From Nakazawaea peltata (taxonomy: Eukaryota > Ascomycota > Pichiomycetes > Alaninales > Pachysolenaceae), in NCBI GenBank assembly GCA_001599355.1, contig BCGQ01000006.1, positions 186,001 to 250,000 of the forward strand: 64,000 nt of DNA. Reading direction: 5' to 3'. Shown piece after piece: positions 1-9,051 of the stretch. The position numbers and the translations under genes were made by a program. A model generated the notes under the pieces. It saw only the letters and a program-made list of their open reading frames with translations. It had not been told where the DNA came from and did no database searches. How positions within the stretch are numbered: position 1 is the stretch's first letter; each line of letters opens with the position of its first letter.

Positions 1-1448
1 GTGTCATGATTCAAAGGAATGGACTTGTTGAGGATCTCGCTAGTAGCAGAAGGTCAATGGAATCTCTTAAGGAATCCATTGTCACTCTTGAAAACAGTAT
101 TAATGAATATCAATCGGAGATGGGAAAGCCTTTCCAGAGATCGATTTATGAGGAGGAACTTGTTGAGTTGCGTGAATTAAATGATAAGATCCCTGGTCTC
201 GAACTGGAATTCAACGAGATTACCAATACATTAGTTGAGAAAGAGTTTAATCATTCCAAGATATGTTCTGAAATCGTTGATAATTTAAGACCTAAACAAC
301 AAAGACTTAGTCTCAGAATAGCTAGACTGCAGCATTCAGAAGAGACTGATGAGTCTATTGATGGTGCCCAAACTGATTTGGTCTCGTTGAACGAAACTTT
401 AGCTGAAATCACGGAAAGATCTGATTCATTGCAGTCCAAATTGGATAAATTAAATGATGAATTAAAAGATAAAGAGCAAGCTCTTCTGAAATCCAATGAA
501 AGACAGCAATCAATTTTGAATAAAATAGGACATCTCACCAAGAGTTCCGAGAAGAACTTGAATAAGAAGTCGATATTGACATCTAGAAGAGATCAAATTA
601 ACAAAAAGATCAGAGAATTAGGTGCTCTTCCTGAAGAAGCATTCTCTAACTATGTGAACGAGTCCTCCGACACATTATTGGTCGAGTTGAACAAAGTGAA
701 TGAAGATTTGAAGAAATATAATCATGTGAATAAGAAGGCATTAGAACAATCGATCACGTTTGCCAAACAAAGAGATGAGTTGGTGGAGAGAAGATCTGAA
801 TTGGATGAAGGCCGTCGGTCTATTGAGGAATTGATCAGCGTTCTTGAACAGAGAAAAGATAATGCTATTGTTACCACTTTTAAACAAGTGAGTGAAGGGT
901 TCAGTGAGATATTTGAGAAGTTGGTTCCAGCTGGAACAGGTAAATTAGTAATTCAGAAGAAACACACTGAGGCCGAGGATCAAGACGATGAAGAAGACTC
1001 AGGAAGTGAAGATGAAGATATGATGGATATTGATAGCAGTCCGGATATTGGCACCTCATCTTCTGTATTGGACAACTACAAAGGTGTATCTATCAAAGTG
1101 TCATTCAACTCAAAAGAAGATGAACAACAAAAGATTGAACAACTTTCAGGTGGTCAGAAGACTTTATGTGCTATTGCATTGATCTTAGCCATCCAGAAGT
1201 ACGATCCTGCTCCATTCTACTTATTTGACGAGATCGACGCTGCTTTGGATACTCAATACAGAACCAGTGTCGCCAAATTGATCAATGAATTGAGTAGAGA
1301 CGGCAAACAATTCATTTGTACTACATTCCGTCCGGAGATGCTCGCCGTTGCCGACAAGTTCTACGGAGTTTTATTCAACAACAAGGTCAGCAGTGTGTCT
1401 GAGATCGATCGCGACGATGCCATTGGCTTTATAGAAGGTCAAAAATGA
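1..1448 (+). CDS. SMC3: Cohesin ATPase subunit SMC3, C-terminal part (5' end outside window)
   Basis: Structural maintenance of chromosomes protein 3, one of the two SMC ATPases of the cohesin ring that holds sister chromatids together. The frame is open to the left edge of the window (codon GTC before the first visible ATG), so the hinge and N-terminal ATPase half lie upstream. The visible part is a long charged coiled coil (about residues 1-290), then the C-terminal head: an acidic insertion rich in D/E/S (about 320-350), the ABC signature LSGGQKT (about 380) and the Walker B stretch YLFDEIDAALD (about 400), followed by the FICTTFRPEML segment typical of SMC3. The acidic insertion in the head is notable. 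It is convergent with NET1, with only about 60 bp between the two stops, as in S. cerevisiae (YJL074C/YJL076W). Confidence 0.95.
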   Translation, partial: VMIQRNGLVEDLASSRRSMESLKESIVTLENSINEYQSEMGKPFQRSIYEEELVELRELNDKIPGLELEFNEITNTLVEKEFNHSKICSEIVDNLRPKQQRLSLRIARLQHSEETDESIDGAQTDLVSLNETLAEITERSDSLQSKLDKLNDELKDKEQALLKSNERQQSILNKIGHLTKSSEKNLNKKSILTSRRDQINKKIRELGALPEEAFSNYVNESSDTLLVELNKVNEDLKKYNHVNKKALEQSITFAKQRDELVERRSELDEGRRSIEELISVLEQRKDNAIVTTFKQVSEGFSEIFEKLVPAGTGKLVIQKKHTEAEDQDDEEDSGSEDEDMMDIDSSPDIGTSSSVLDNYKGVSIKVSFNSKEDEQQKIEQLSGGQKTLCAIALILAIQKYDPAPFYLFDEIDAALDTQYRTSVAKLINELSRDGKQFICTTFRPEMLAVADKFYGVLFNNKVSSVSEIDRDDAIGFIEGQK

Positions 1449-1511
1449 TTAATGAGATCTAAATAATGAATGTATTTTAGTTGCTTTATGCTATAAATGC
1501 GAAATTAAAAA

Positions 1512-4364
1512 TTAAACTTTTCTGAGGTCATTCATCAAGTCCAGGAAACCGCTTTTCTTCTTACGTTTCTTGTCTTGTTGAGAGATGGATGAGACAAGTT
1601 GTTTCAGGGCCTTTGCGTTCATGAAACCGTTGGATTTTTTGGATTTTTTGGGGGTTGAATCTGAAGATGAGTTGGAGGAGGAGTCGGAATCGGAATCAGA
1701 ATCGGAATCAGAGTCAGAATCAGAGTCAGAGTCAGAGTCAGAGTCGGAATCGGAATCAGACATCAATGCAGGGTCAATATTAGATGGAACAGATTGCTTC
1801 AGTTTTGAATCTACTGACGGTTTCATAGAAACATCTTTAACATCTGGTAATCCACGAGATGCCAATTCTAATAAAGATGGTAAAGCAGTTAAAGATGGGG
1901 GTTTGTTGGATGTTTTAGGGATTGACAGTTGATCTGATTGCACCTCCGATTGTGTGTCTGATTTGATTTCCGATGGGGTCTTTATCTTTGTCGATTTCAG
2001 AGATGGTGTTGCAGTTGAAGAAGAAGAAACTCTATCTCCCTTAGGAGCATTGACTACACGGAGTTTCTTTTTGGAACTTGATACGTTCCCTTCTTCATTT
2101 GTGTCACTCAGGTCTGAATCTGGATCCGAATCGGAGTCGGAGTCGGAGTCTGAACTTGACTCAGAATCTGAATCGGAGTCTGAATCGGAATTGGAATCTG
2201 AGCTAGGACTTGAGTTAGAACTTGAGACAGTTTTATTCAGATCACCATTCTTTGGAGTATCAGATTGCAGAGGTTGAGTAGGTGTTGGTTCTGCTTTAGA
2301 AGGTGTCTTAGCAGGCGTTTTAGCAGGTGTAGCCTTAGCTGGAGTAGCCTTAGCTGGAGTAGCCTTAGCTGGAGTAGCCTTAGCAGGTGTAGCCTTAGCA
2401 GTAGTCTTGGCCGGGGTTGCCTTAGTTGGGGTCTTGGCCGGAGTAGCCTTAACTGGAGTCTTAGCTGCTGTATCTTTCGAAGGTGTCTTCACTTGAGTTG
2501 CACTACCATTCTTTACTGGTGTCTCAACCTCCATATCATCAAAATCAACCTTCTTCTTAGGACTCTTCTTAGGACTATCATGTTTAGCAGGCTCATCTAC
2601 TTCCATCAGATCCTTATCAACTCCATTCACCTCAGTATCAACATCCATTTCTTCCTCTATATCTACAAGGTCCAATACCGGAGCTACAAAATCTTGTACA
2701 TCAGTAAGATACTGACCGGCTCTTCTCAATCTTCTTCTCAGATTATTTTGCTCAGATTTAAGCTTAGCAATCTCCTCAACTTCTGAATCAGCACGGTCTT
2801 TCTTTGGGATCAGACTCAATTTCAGAATCCTTTCACTCAATTCCATCTCAAGTCTCAGTTCGGTCTCCAATTGTTGACGTTTCTTTATGGAACTCTTCGT
2901 AGCTCTGATTTGGGTATCTAACAGGTTAATCAGATCAGTCAAGACTTTATGGTTTGGATGACCTGAGGGAGTAGAAGCAAGCTTCGTCTTCCATGATTCA
3001 ACTACATCTTGCTGCTTCTCTAAATTCTTAGCTAATTTCTCGGAAACAGCACTCAAATTAACATCTCTCTCTGCCAAAATATGAGACGAGTAACTGCTAT
3101 CAGAAACCTTGAGGAACTCTGGAGAGCTGGTGAGATTCAGAGTACTGTCTTGAGACTTAGTCTTCAAAATATTCATCACCTCGTGTTTAGTATATGAATT
3201 CTTGGTCTTCTTAGAAGGCAGATGATCCTCTGAGGAGTTCATTGGCGTCGAAATGTCCTCATCATCACTCATTTTGGATAAATCTGGTAAATCATCTTGT
3301 GGTAACATTCCAGAAGTGATTCTTTTCCCACTTGGTAACGGAGAAGAGGTGATTAAACCTTCAGATCTACTCTTGACTGGTTCCAACTTGTTCTCGTCAT
3401 TGTCAATTGGAGGAGGAAGAGAGAGATGGCTCTCATCACCCAGCAGCTCCATAACTTCGGCATCTTCTAATTCATCATGATAACTGTCTTCATGGTCAGT
3501 GACCAGTTCATGTAATGGTGATTCTTTTCTAGCATTACCATTAAGAGGTCTATAAATTACAGTTTCGTCAGAGACAGTAGCGGAGACTGGGGTTTGTGTC
3601 TCAGTAGAGACCCAAATAGACGTATTACTGCCAGATACTACCCTTCTACTGTCCCTATGCTTCTTGGTAGGTACCGGTTTCATGGTATCAAAGTAATCGG
3701 AGGTGGCTTTACGTTTGGTTTGTTGACCTGGAGCCTTCAAATTTGGAGTATCCTGTAAAGTCAATGAAGAAACTCTACTGGAATCGGGAGCCGAGGCAAC
3801 AGGTGTCGAATTCAACTCCAAAAGAGTCTCAGAAGATCCTTTCAGCAGTTGCAGGCTCTTGAATTCCCCAGTCAAGAGCAGAACCACAATATTACTCTGA
3901 TCAAATACGTCAGATACCAAATAATCCGGGTCCAAATCACACTCATTACAATCCTGTAAGCCTCCAATTTGAATTCCATCTTCATCAGGGTACAATTTCT
4001 TGAATTTATTGGTAATTTCTTGCAGAACATTCATCAAGGTGTTACTCAGCTTAGTAAGTAAGAGGAACTTCTTCTGTTGGAAGGGGTTGAATCTGGGTCT
4101 TGGGCCAGCTATAAAGGATGCCGAACGGCTAGCGCCATTGGAGACCGGCAGTCTCAGCATCATAGATCCGTTGGCGATCATCGTACTATGAAGTTGAAGA
4201 TGATTATTTTGCATCGGCGTTACCATACTTGGGGTCAGTAAAAAGGTACTATTCCCCGAGGGCGGCAAGAAAAAACTCGATTGCGGATCATATATCAGGT
4301 TCAGCTTTCCGGAGCCACCACCCATCCCACTTGGTGGCACCAATATCACCTGTAATTTGAACAT
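1512..4364 (-). CDS. NET1: Nucleolar RENT-complex protein NET1/CFI1-like
   Basis: NET1 anchors the RENT complex at rDNA in S. cerevisiae, holding Cdc14 phosphatase in the nucleolus and supporting rDNA silencing and Pol I transcription. The 950-aa product starts MFKLQVILVPPS, and its first 180 residues match the conserved Net1/Tof2 N-terminal domain as I recall it (FKKLYPDEDG, then QDCNECDLDPDYLVSDVF). The rest is low complexity: S/T-rich linkers, a short coiled coil near residues 450-560, tandem TPAK repeats (about 650-690), and two Ser/Asp tracts (about 735-755 and 868-892) that could be CK2 sites. A basic tail rich in KKRKKK closes the protein. The ATG at 4364 is the natural start. Convergence with SMC3 supports orthology. 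TOF2 is a paralogue in S. cerevisiae, so this single gene may represent the ancestral form. Confidence 0.85.
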   Translation of the reverse strand: MFKLQVILVPPSGMGGGSGKLNLIYDPQSSFFLPPSGNSTFLLTPSMVTPMQNNHLQLHSTMIANGSMMLRLPVSNGASRSASFIAGPRPRFNPFQQKKFLLLTKLSNTLMNVLQEITNKFKKLYPDEDGIQIGGLQDCNECDLDPDYLVSDVFDQSNIVVLLLTGEFKSLQLLKGSSETLLELNSTPVASAPDSSRVSSLTLQDTPNLKAPGQQTKRKATSDYFDTMKPVPTKKHRDSRRVVSGSNTSIWVSTETQTPVSATVSDETVIYRPLNGNARKESPLHELVTDHEDSYHDELEDAEVMELLGDESHLSLPPPIDNDENKLEPVKSRSEGLITSSPLPSGKRITSGMLPQDDLPDLSKMSDDEDISTPMNSSEDHLPSKKTKNSYTKHEVMNILKTKSQDSTLNLTSSPEFLKVSDSSYSSHILAERDVNLSAVSEKLAKNLEKQQDVVESWKTKLASTPSGHPNHKVLTDLINLLDTQIRATKSSIKKRQQLETELRLEMELSERILKLSLIPKKDRADSEVEEIAKLKSEQNNLRRRLRRAGQYLTDVQDFVAPVLDLVDIEEEMDVDTEVNGVDKDLMEVDEPAKHDSPKKSPKKKVDFDDMEVETPVKNGSATQVKTPSKDTAAKTPVKATPAKTPTKATPAKTTAKATPAKATPAKATPAKATPAKATPAKTPAKTPSKAEPTPTQPLQSDTPKNGDLNKTVSSSNSSPSSDSNSDSDSDSDSESSSDSDSDSDSDPDSDLSDTNEEGNVSSSKKKLRVVNAPKGDRVSSSSTATPSLKSTKIKTPSEIKSDTQSEVQSDQLSIPKTSNKPPSLTALPSLLELASRGLPDVKDVSMKPSVDSKLKQSVPSNIDPALMSDSDSDSDSDSDSDSDSDSDSDSDSDSSSNSSSDSTPKKSKKSNGFMNAKALKQLVSSISQQDKKRKKKSGFLDLMNDLRKV

Positions 4365-4664
4365 CTCACACGATATATTTGGTGGAAATTAGTGAAAAGG
4401 GTTAAATATTTTATTTTTGTAGAAGAAAAATTTTTAGCGCCAAAGGGGTGGAAAGTGATAATTTGCTGAGGATGTAAAGGGGTATTTAAGAGATTTATAG
4501 GATTTATAGGGAGAGATTGTGCGCCGCGCGCGATTGATATTTTCGTATTATGCTAGTTGAAAGGGGGTGATGGGATGAGGGAGGATGAGGGGGTAAGGAA
4601 AGGAGGGTGGGGGGTTGTGAGACAGGTCAGGTGGGTGTGAGACGGGTCAGTTGGGTGAAAGTTC
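4365..4664. promoter_or_regulatory. NET1 promoter / RAD28 3' flank, with RRPE-like element
   Basis: This 300-bp gap holds the upstream region of NET1 and the 3' flank of RAD28. An RRPE-like A/T element (GAAAAATTTTTA, about 4424-4435) lies 60 bp upstream of the NET1 ATG; such elements mark ribosome-biogenesis genes in yeasts, which fits a nucleolar protein. A GCGCCGCGCGCG block (about 4519) and purine-rich G runs lie further out. The string TTCGTATTATGCT (about 4534-4546) recurs at about 16364. Assigning a regulatory role is inference. Confidence 0.4.
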
Positions 4665-6080
4665 TCAAAATGGATTCTCACTAAGAATCTTCTTCAGTTC
4701 AATCTCATTATGAATATCATCCAAAACATTTCTATCACCCCCCTCTTCATCACTTTCTTCTTCTTCATACTTAATTTCCTCCCTTGTATCGGGCCCCCAT
4801 ATAGATATTTTCCCATCTAATGAAGCACTAAGATAAGTAGCTGAATGATGTCCACAATAGACAATAGAAGTGACACGATTATTGTTGAGAGTGTAATTTC
4901 TGGATCCTAAACGATTGGGTTGGTTAGAATTACGGCCATGCTGATTGAGTCTAGTAATTAATTCTCCTGAGTGAGAATTAAACACCAATATTTCCCCATT
5001 ATCGTTAGGAAACCATAAATATTCAAACTGGGTTTCAGATGATGGAGAAAGACAAGGAGTCAACCGTTGTGGATATTTATTTTTGACTACTGGACCAAAA
5101 TTCACCAATTTATTTTCTCCTCCTGAAGGTTTCAAGTCCCAAACTCGAATTTTTTCATCATTACCTGAAGATATGATCTGATCTCCCAAATCGTTGAAGA
5201 GAACAGAATTGATAGTACCATTGTGGGATTTTGATGACTCGTCATCTAATTTATAATTCACCGTTGCAATGTCTTCCAGTAATTTTCTTTTTTTCAGTGG
5301 AGATACAGTGATATTAGACGTCAATGAAGTATTATCAGACCCACTTTGAGTTTGAAATTGATCTAATGAACAAACACAACTATTGGCCCGTCTTATATCC
5401 CAGACTTTCAATTCCCCATCGATCCCACCGGATGCCAACACATACGGATTAGTTGGTGACCATTTCACCAGAAGAACTTTTCCCTTATGTCCTTTCAAGG
5501 TTTGTGAAGTCGAGGTAGAATTTAAATCACACAATCGGATCAACGAGGACTCGCTCAGTGTAGCCAATAATGCGTGACTTCCTGTTGGCGATACATCGAC
5601 ATCATAAATCTTGGAGTCAAGTCTGAAAGTGTAAGCATCTTTCATTTCTGCTGTATCCCATACTTTAACCGTTTGATCAAACGAGCTGCTCACAAACATC
5701 CCATTATCATGGGTCCACCATTTGATACTGGACACCCCAAATTCATGGACAAATTTCCTGGGCACCAGCAGTACACATTTTATAGTCTTTTTATCTTCGC
5801 TATCTAAACCTTCTTCAGTATCCTGATACTCGTCTATGGCCCAAAGCTTGATTGAGGAGTCAGAGCCCCCGGAAAGTAAGTATTTGTTTTCCAATTTCTC
5901 CATATCAAGGGTGTTGATTCCACTGGGATGGCATCGCTTGGGGAACAGCGCTTTGTATTCTGTGTATTCATCTGCCGAGAGCTCTGTAAGCCGAGAATAT
6001 AATAGCTCAGTGTTGACTCTTAGTATCTCGGCGTAATTGGTCTTTCCTCCAATCTTCTTGTCCCACAATAATGACTCCAT
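4665..6080 (-). CDS. RAD28: CSA/ERCC8-type WD40 protein, RAD28-like
   Basis: A 471-aa WD-repeat protein related to Cockayne syndrome A protein (ERCC8), the substrate receptor of a CUL4-DDB1-type ligase in transcription-coupled repair; the S. cerevisiae homologue is Rad28. Diagnostic stretches match human CSA as I recall it: GINTLDMEKLENKYLLSGGS, then HDNGMFVSSSFDQTVKVWDT, LKGHKGKVLLVKWSP, and ENKLVNFGPVVKNKYPQRL. About seven WD blades fill residues 50-440, followed by an acidic tail (EEEESDEEGGD). The ATG at 6080 (MESLLWDKK) is chosen; the frame extends six codons further only to a GTG. Two adjacent CTG codons (K-C-V-CTG-CTG-V-P) would read AA under the CUG-Ala code. Confidence 0.85.
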   Translation of the reverse strand: MESLLWDKKIGGKTNYAEILRVNTELLYSRLTELSADEYTEYKALFPKRCHPSGINTLDMEKLENKYLLSGGSDSSIKLWAIDEYQDTEEGLDSEDKKTIKCVLLVPRKFVHEFGVSSIKWWTHDNGMFVSSSFDQTVKVWDTAEMKDAYTFRLDSKIYDVDVSPTGSHALLATLSESSLIRLCDLNSTSTSQTLKGHKGKVLLVKWSPTNPYVLASGGIDGELKVWDIRRANSCVCSLDQFQTQSGSDNTSLTSNITVSPLKKRKLLEDIATVNYKLDDESSKSHNGTINSVLFNDLGDQIISSGNDEKIRVWDLKPSGGENKLVNFGPVVKNKYPQRLTPCLSPSSETQFEYLWFPNDNGEILVFNSHSGELITRLNQHGRNSNQPNRLGSRNYTLNNNRVTSIVYCGHHSATYLSASLDGKISIWGPDTREEIKYEEEESDEEGGDRNVLDDIHNEIELKKILSENPF

Positions 6081-6521
6081 TCCTATGGCTTCTATCACCT
6101 CTTCTCATCTTGACAAATCTAGATTTAAACTTCGAGGTAAAGTTAATAAATTGCTGAAATGTGATAGAATTACGGGGGATGGGGGTTAATATAAATAAGC
6201 AAAGGATTCATTGGATGATCATAGGAGATCGAGAATAACAGAATATCAGGAACCAAGTCCTTCACTGCTGAAGATATGTATCTTTATATATTAAGTTAGC
6301 GGCTTGGACTTCTTTGCACTTAGTACATCAATAATCAATATCAGTATCCGCATCTGTATAGACAAATTGTTATATAAGTCATATATTATACTCGAGTCAC
6401 CAAAAGTCACCACGAATCACAACAAGTCACCACTAGGTTAAACCACCTCATATACCTTTCATGAAGTCATCACATCATCATTGGTTCAATTATTAAAAAA
6501 TAGAAATCGTACCCCCTCTGT
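6081..6521. other. Intergenic: RAD28 promoter and 3' flank of the SPT small subunit
   Basis: AT-rich non-coding stretch. An imperfect repeat of AGTCACCA occurs three times near 6395-6436. I see no RNA gene and no further ORF worth reporting. Confidence 0.4.
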
Positions 6522-6923
6522 CTAATAAGCAGAACCATTTCCTGGTATTAACCCATCAGCCAGATTGGTCAACATAGAAGGAATTATCGATGGATTGGAG
6601 TATGAGGAGAAGATCTTGGATCCAAAAAACAGATACACCTGGAAATATCCCAACATGTAATGCATATTAACGAGTGACAGATACAATGAATACACGACTA
6701 GCCCCCCGAAGAAAAGGAATAACAGGTTCAAAAATAATTGCTCTCCTGGAGTCATTAAACAGTAAGGACACATGTAATAAAACCAGTTTCTAGCTTGGTT
6801 GGTCTTCTTCTGTAAATAGGGAACTAATCCCAGCTGATCTTTTTTTGGGGGTTCAAAGGTTAAAAAGGTGCTCATTTCGGTGATGAGGATAGGATAAAAA
6901 TTGACAAGAGAAGTTGGATTCAT
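6522..6923 (-). CDS. TSC3: Small activating subunit of serine palmitoyltransferase (ssSPT/TSC3 family)
   Basis: A predicted 133-aa membrane protein. The core, about residues 45-100, has the ssSPT pattern: RNWFYYMCPYCLMTPGEQLF, then a hydrophobic membrane helix (LNLLFLFFGGLVVYSLYLSL) and HYMLGYFQVYLFF. Human ssSPTa has a similar WFYYQY..LEP.E....N layout and a C-terminal HYFE, so this matches the animal-type family more openly than the very divergent S. cerevisiae Tsc3. The family binds the Lcb1/Lcb2 dimer in the ER, stimulates sphingoid-base synthesis and influences acyl-CoA choice. The start is uncertain: ATG 6923 gives the full form, while ATG 6875 (MSTFLTFEPP) would shorten it by 16 residues and looks equally likely. 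The tail after the core is longer than usual for the family. Confidence 0.7.
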   Translation of the reverse strand: MNPTSLVNFYPILITEMSTFLTFEPPKKDQLGLVPYLQKKTNQARNWFYYMCPYCLMTPGEQLFLNLLFLFFGGLVVYSLYLSLVNMHYMLGYFQVYLFFGSKIFSSYSNPSIIPSMLTNLADGLIPGNGSAY

Positions 6924-7536
6924 TTATATATTCTCACATTATTACTAATGTTTGAGATGATCTTTGGTATTCCCGCTGCATATCCGCAATTGCCCCGTCA
7001 ATCAGTTCACCTTTTACTAAGGCATTTTTTTGAACTGACGGAATCTGCAGGGAAAGAAGGGCATCTCTTAGGAAAAAAAGAAACTCTTCCGAGGCTTCCG
7101 TTCAACTTAAATAGCCGCGAGAATTTCTTGGAAGAAAAGAGGGGAGTAGGCAAGTGGCTGGGCAGGTAGGTGGGCGCATAGGTGGCAGGTAGGTGGGCAA
7201 ATGATAGGGCAAGTTACTGAGAGAGGCCAAAGCACTGAACAAATTAACGCACCTAAAGCTTATTCCTAAGCATCCCTATTAATATCCAGAATTAGATTTT
7301 CTTCGTATCCCCACTCAATTCCTCTCCATATTTATTTGCTCATGAACCAACCCACATATTCCACGTCCCATTCACACTTCACCCAGTAAACTCTACATTC
7401 TAAATACGAAATGAATATATCGACTATCAAATTAGTACATGGCTAGTTAAAAATACACAATATTAAGAAAGTAACATACAAAGGTAACCCAGGACGTAAA
7501 GCATACGTGAAAATCATCAATTTAAATTGGATACGA
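6924..7536. other. Intergenic with G-rich tandem repeat and short inverted repeat
   Basis: Shared upstream region of the SPT small subunit and 3' flank of the gene at 7537-8625. It holds an inverted repeat TCAGTTCA/TGAACTGA (7002-7009 and 7031-7038, 21-nt loop, flanked by CCG/CGG) and a degenerate repeat of GGCAGGTAGGTGGGC (about 7160-7200). A 73-codon ORF at 6948-7169 crosses these repeats and shows no family features. Confidence 0.4.
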
Positions 7537-8625
7537 TTATTTCTTGATTTGCAGAGGCAGTTTTTTGCCTGATTGATCTTTAGTTGGAAGGGCTTTAGTG
7601 AGTGGTTGATCTTTCTTTTTAGAAGAAGTAACCCTCAGTTGGAGTTTTTTCTTGGGATCCACAATCCTGAATCTATCCAAACCATCTTGCATGATTCTAC
7701 TCTCATCCAGTTTTGAAGTGACTAATCTGGAGTTTTGAGCAGATCTTGCCAGTGCCGCAAAATTTTTATAACCTTTCTTCAGCTTAAGAATATCCAGTGC
7801 GTTTTCTTTATCTTTTTCCTCCTGTTGACTCTCAGGTTTAGAGTTTACTGTGTTCAATAAATGTGCGTGGCCGGGCATTTCCATTACCATTTTGAGCCCA
7901 TTAGAACTATACACGATCTTTCTTTTCTTCGATCTTAAATTTCCATCCACCATAGTCACCTCTGATACTTCATCGGTACCATTGGCAGATGCACGGTTAC
8001 TCTTAGAATTCATAATCTGTTTGTAAGTCATCTCTGAGGAAAGTTCTCCCCTAGCAGTCATAACTTGCTGAGAAGAAGCAAACCCACTACTACCTCCATT
8101 ATTACCTGGATTTTGGAATCTGAATTTGGAAATCGTCAGTTCTTCAGAATTGCTTAAAGACATATGTTGGGGGGAGTTCAGAGATTTGAGTAAATGCCTA
8201 GGACGACCCAATCTCTTACTTAAACCTTTCTTAGTAGAAGGATCCATCATTACAAAACTCAATTCTGGCTCATCATCGATACTATTTGAAAGAATCTTAG
8301 TTCTTGAAGTCTTCTTGTTATTAATATTTGATGATCCAGATCCAGTTGAACTTGTAGACACGAGCTTGGATCCTTTATCTTTCTTTCCCTTTTCTTGCAG
8401 AACCAGCACCAGCAGTACCAGCAGTACCAGGTTCTCTTTGCCCTCATCAAGTGAGGACATGCCTTCCAACAGTTTTAATGCACTGCTGGCAGTGAACATG
8501 GCGGCAGCTTCATCATCGTCCAGAGGACCATGACTACCCGTCCTCGGTGTCGCATATGTAGACTCGCCATTACCAGTCGTAGTCAATGACACATGGTCAA
8601 TTTCTGGGTCTATATTGGAGTCCAT
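7537..8625 (-). CDS. Uncharacterised low-complexity protein with an Ala/Val (CTG-coded) repeat
   Basis: I do not recognise this 362-aa product. It begins MDSNIDPEIDHVSLTTTGN, has a possibly helical segment DEAAAMFTASSAL (about residues 38-50), Ser/Thr/Lys-rich disordered regions, basic patches (SKKRKIVYSSNG near 235; KKKLQLRVTSSKKK near 325) and a Lys-rich end, all suggesting a nuclear protein. The striking piece is residues 66-76: eleven codons, seven of them CTG interrupted by Val codons. Under the standard code this reads as a false membrane-like Leu/Val run; with CUG=Ala it becomes AVAAVAAVAVA, an ordinary low-complexity linker. The start ATG at 8625 is well placed. It could be a chromatin or cell-cycle regulator, but nothing specific supports that. 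Confidence 0.7.
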   Translation of the reverse strand: MDSNIDPEIDHVSLTTTGNGESTYATPRTGSHGPLDDDEAAAMFTASSALKLLEGMSSLDEGKENLVLLVLLVLVLQEKGKKDKGSKLVSTSSTGSGSSNINNKKTSRTKILSNSIDDEPELSFVMMDPSTKKGLSKRLGRPRHLLKSLNSPQHMSLSNSEELTISKFRFQNPGNNGGSSGFASSQQVMTARGELSSEMTYKQIMNSKSNRASANGTDEVSEVTMVDGNLRSKKRKIVYSSNGLKMVMEMPGHAHLLNTVNSKPESQQEEKDKENALDILKLKKGYKNFAALARSAQNSRLVTSKLDESRIMQDGLDRFRIVDPKKKLQLRVTSSKKKDQPLTKALPTKDQSGKKLPLQIKK

Positions 8626-9051
8626 AATAAATAGATGTTTGTTATAACCACCAATCGGATAAATTCTATTCGTCTACCTCTCCAGTAAGTTCAAATCTTG
8701 TCAAACACCCGAATTCCAGCTCAAATGTCCACTCAATTTAATCCAAATCAATCTAAACAAAGCCGCTAATTAGAATAATAATCGAAAAAACAGCGAAAAA
8801 ACAAGTAAACAAAAATTACGTACTGAAGACAAAGAGGGAGAGGGAAGCGAAAAGGAGTAGTGACAGGGGTTTTACCTGATTGGGAAAGTGTCCCAAATAG
8901 GAAGGAGGATACGAGGCCACCTAGGGCATATTGACGATAGGGGCAGGAAGCGGAGGGCATGGGATGGGCATGGGATGGGCACTGGCTTCTGAATCGTGGA
9001 GATTAGTTGAACAGAGTACTCACTGGGTTAAAGAGTCCCGAACTAATACAG
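8626..9051. other. Divergent intergenic region
   Basis: Lies between the unknown gene transcribed leftwards and the CxxC-repeat gene transcribed rightwards. It holds a direct repeat of GCATGGGATGG (about 8957-8978). I see no RNA gene; a 64-codon reverse ORF here has no supporting features. Confidence 0.3.

Noticed and set aside
2265-2786. 173-codon forward ORF antisense to NET1
   Set aside because: It is a shadow of the TPAK and acidic repeats of NET1; its Ser/Leu-rich composition mirrors the sense codons.
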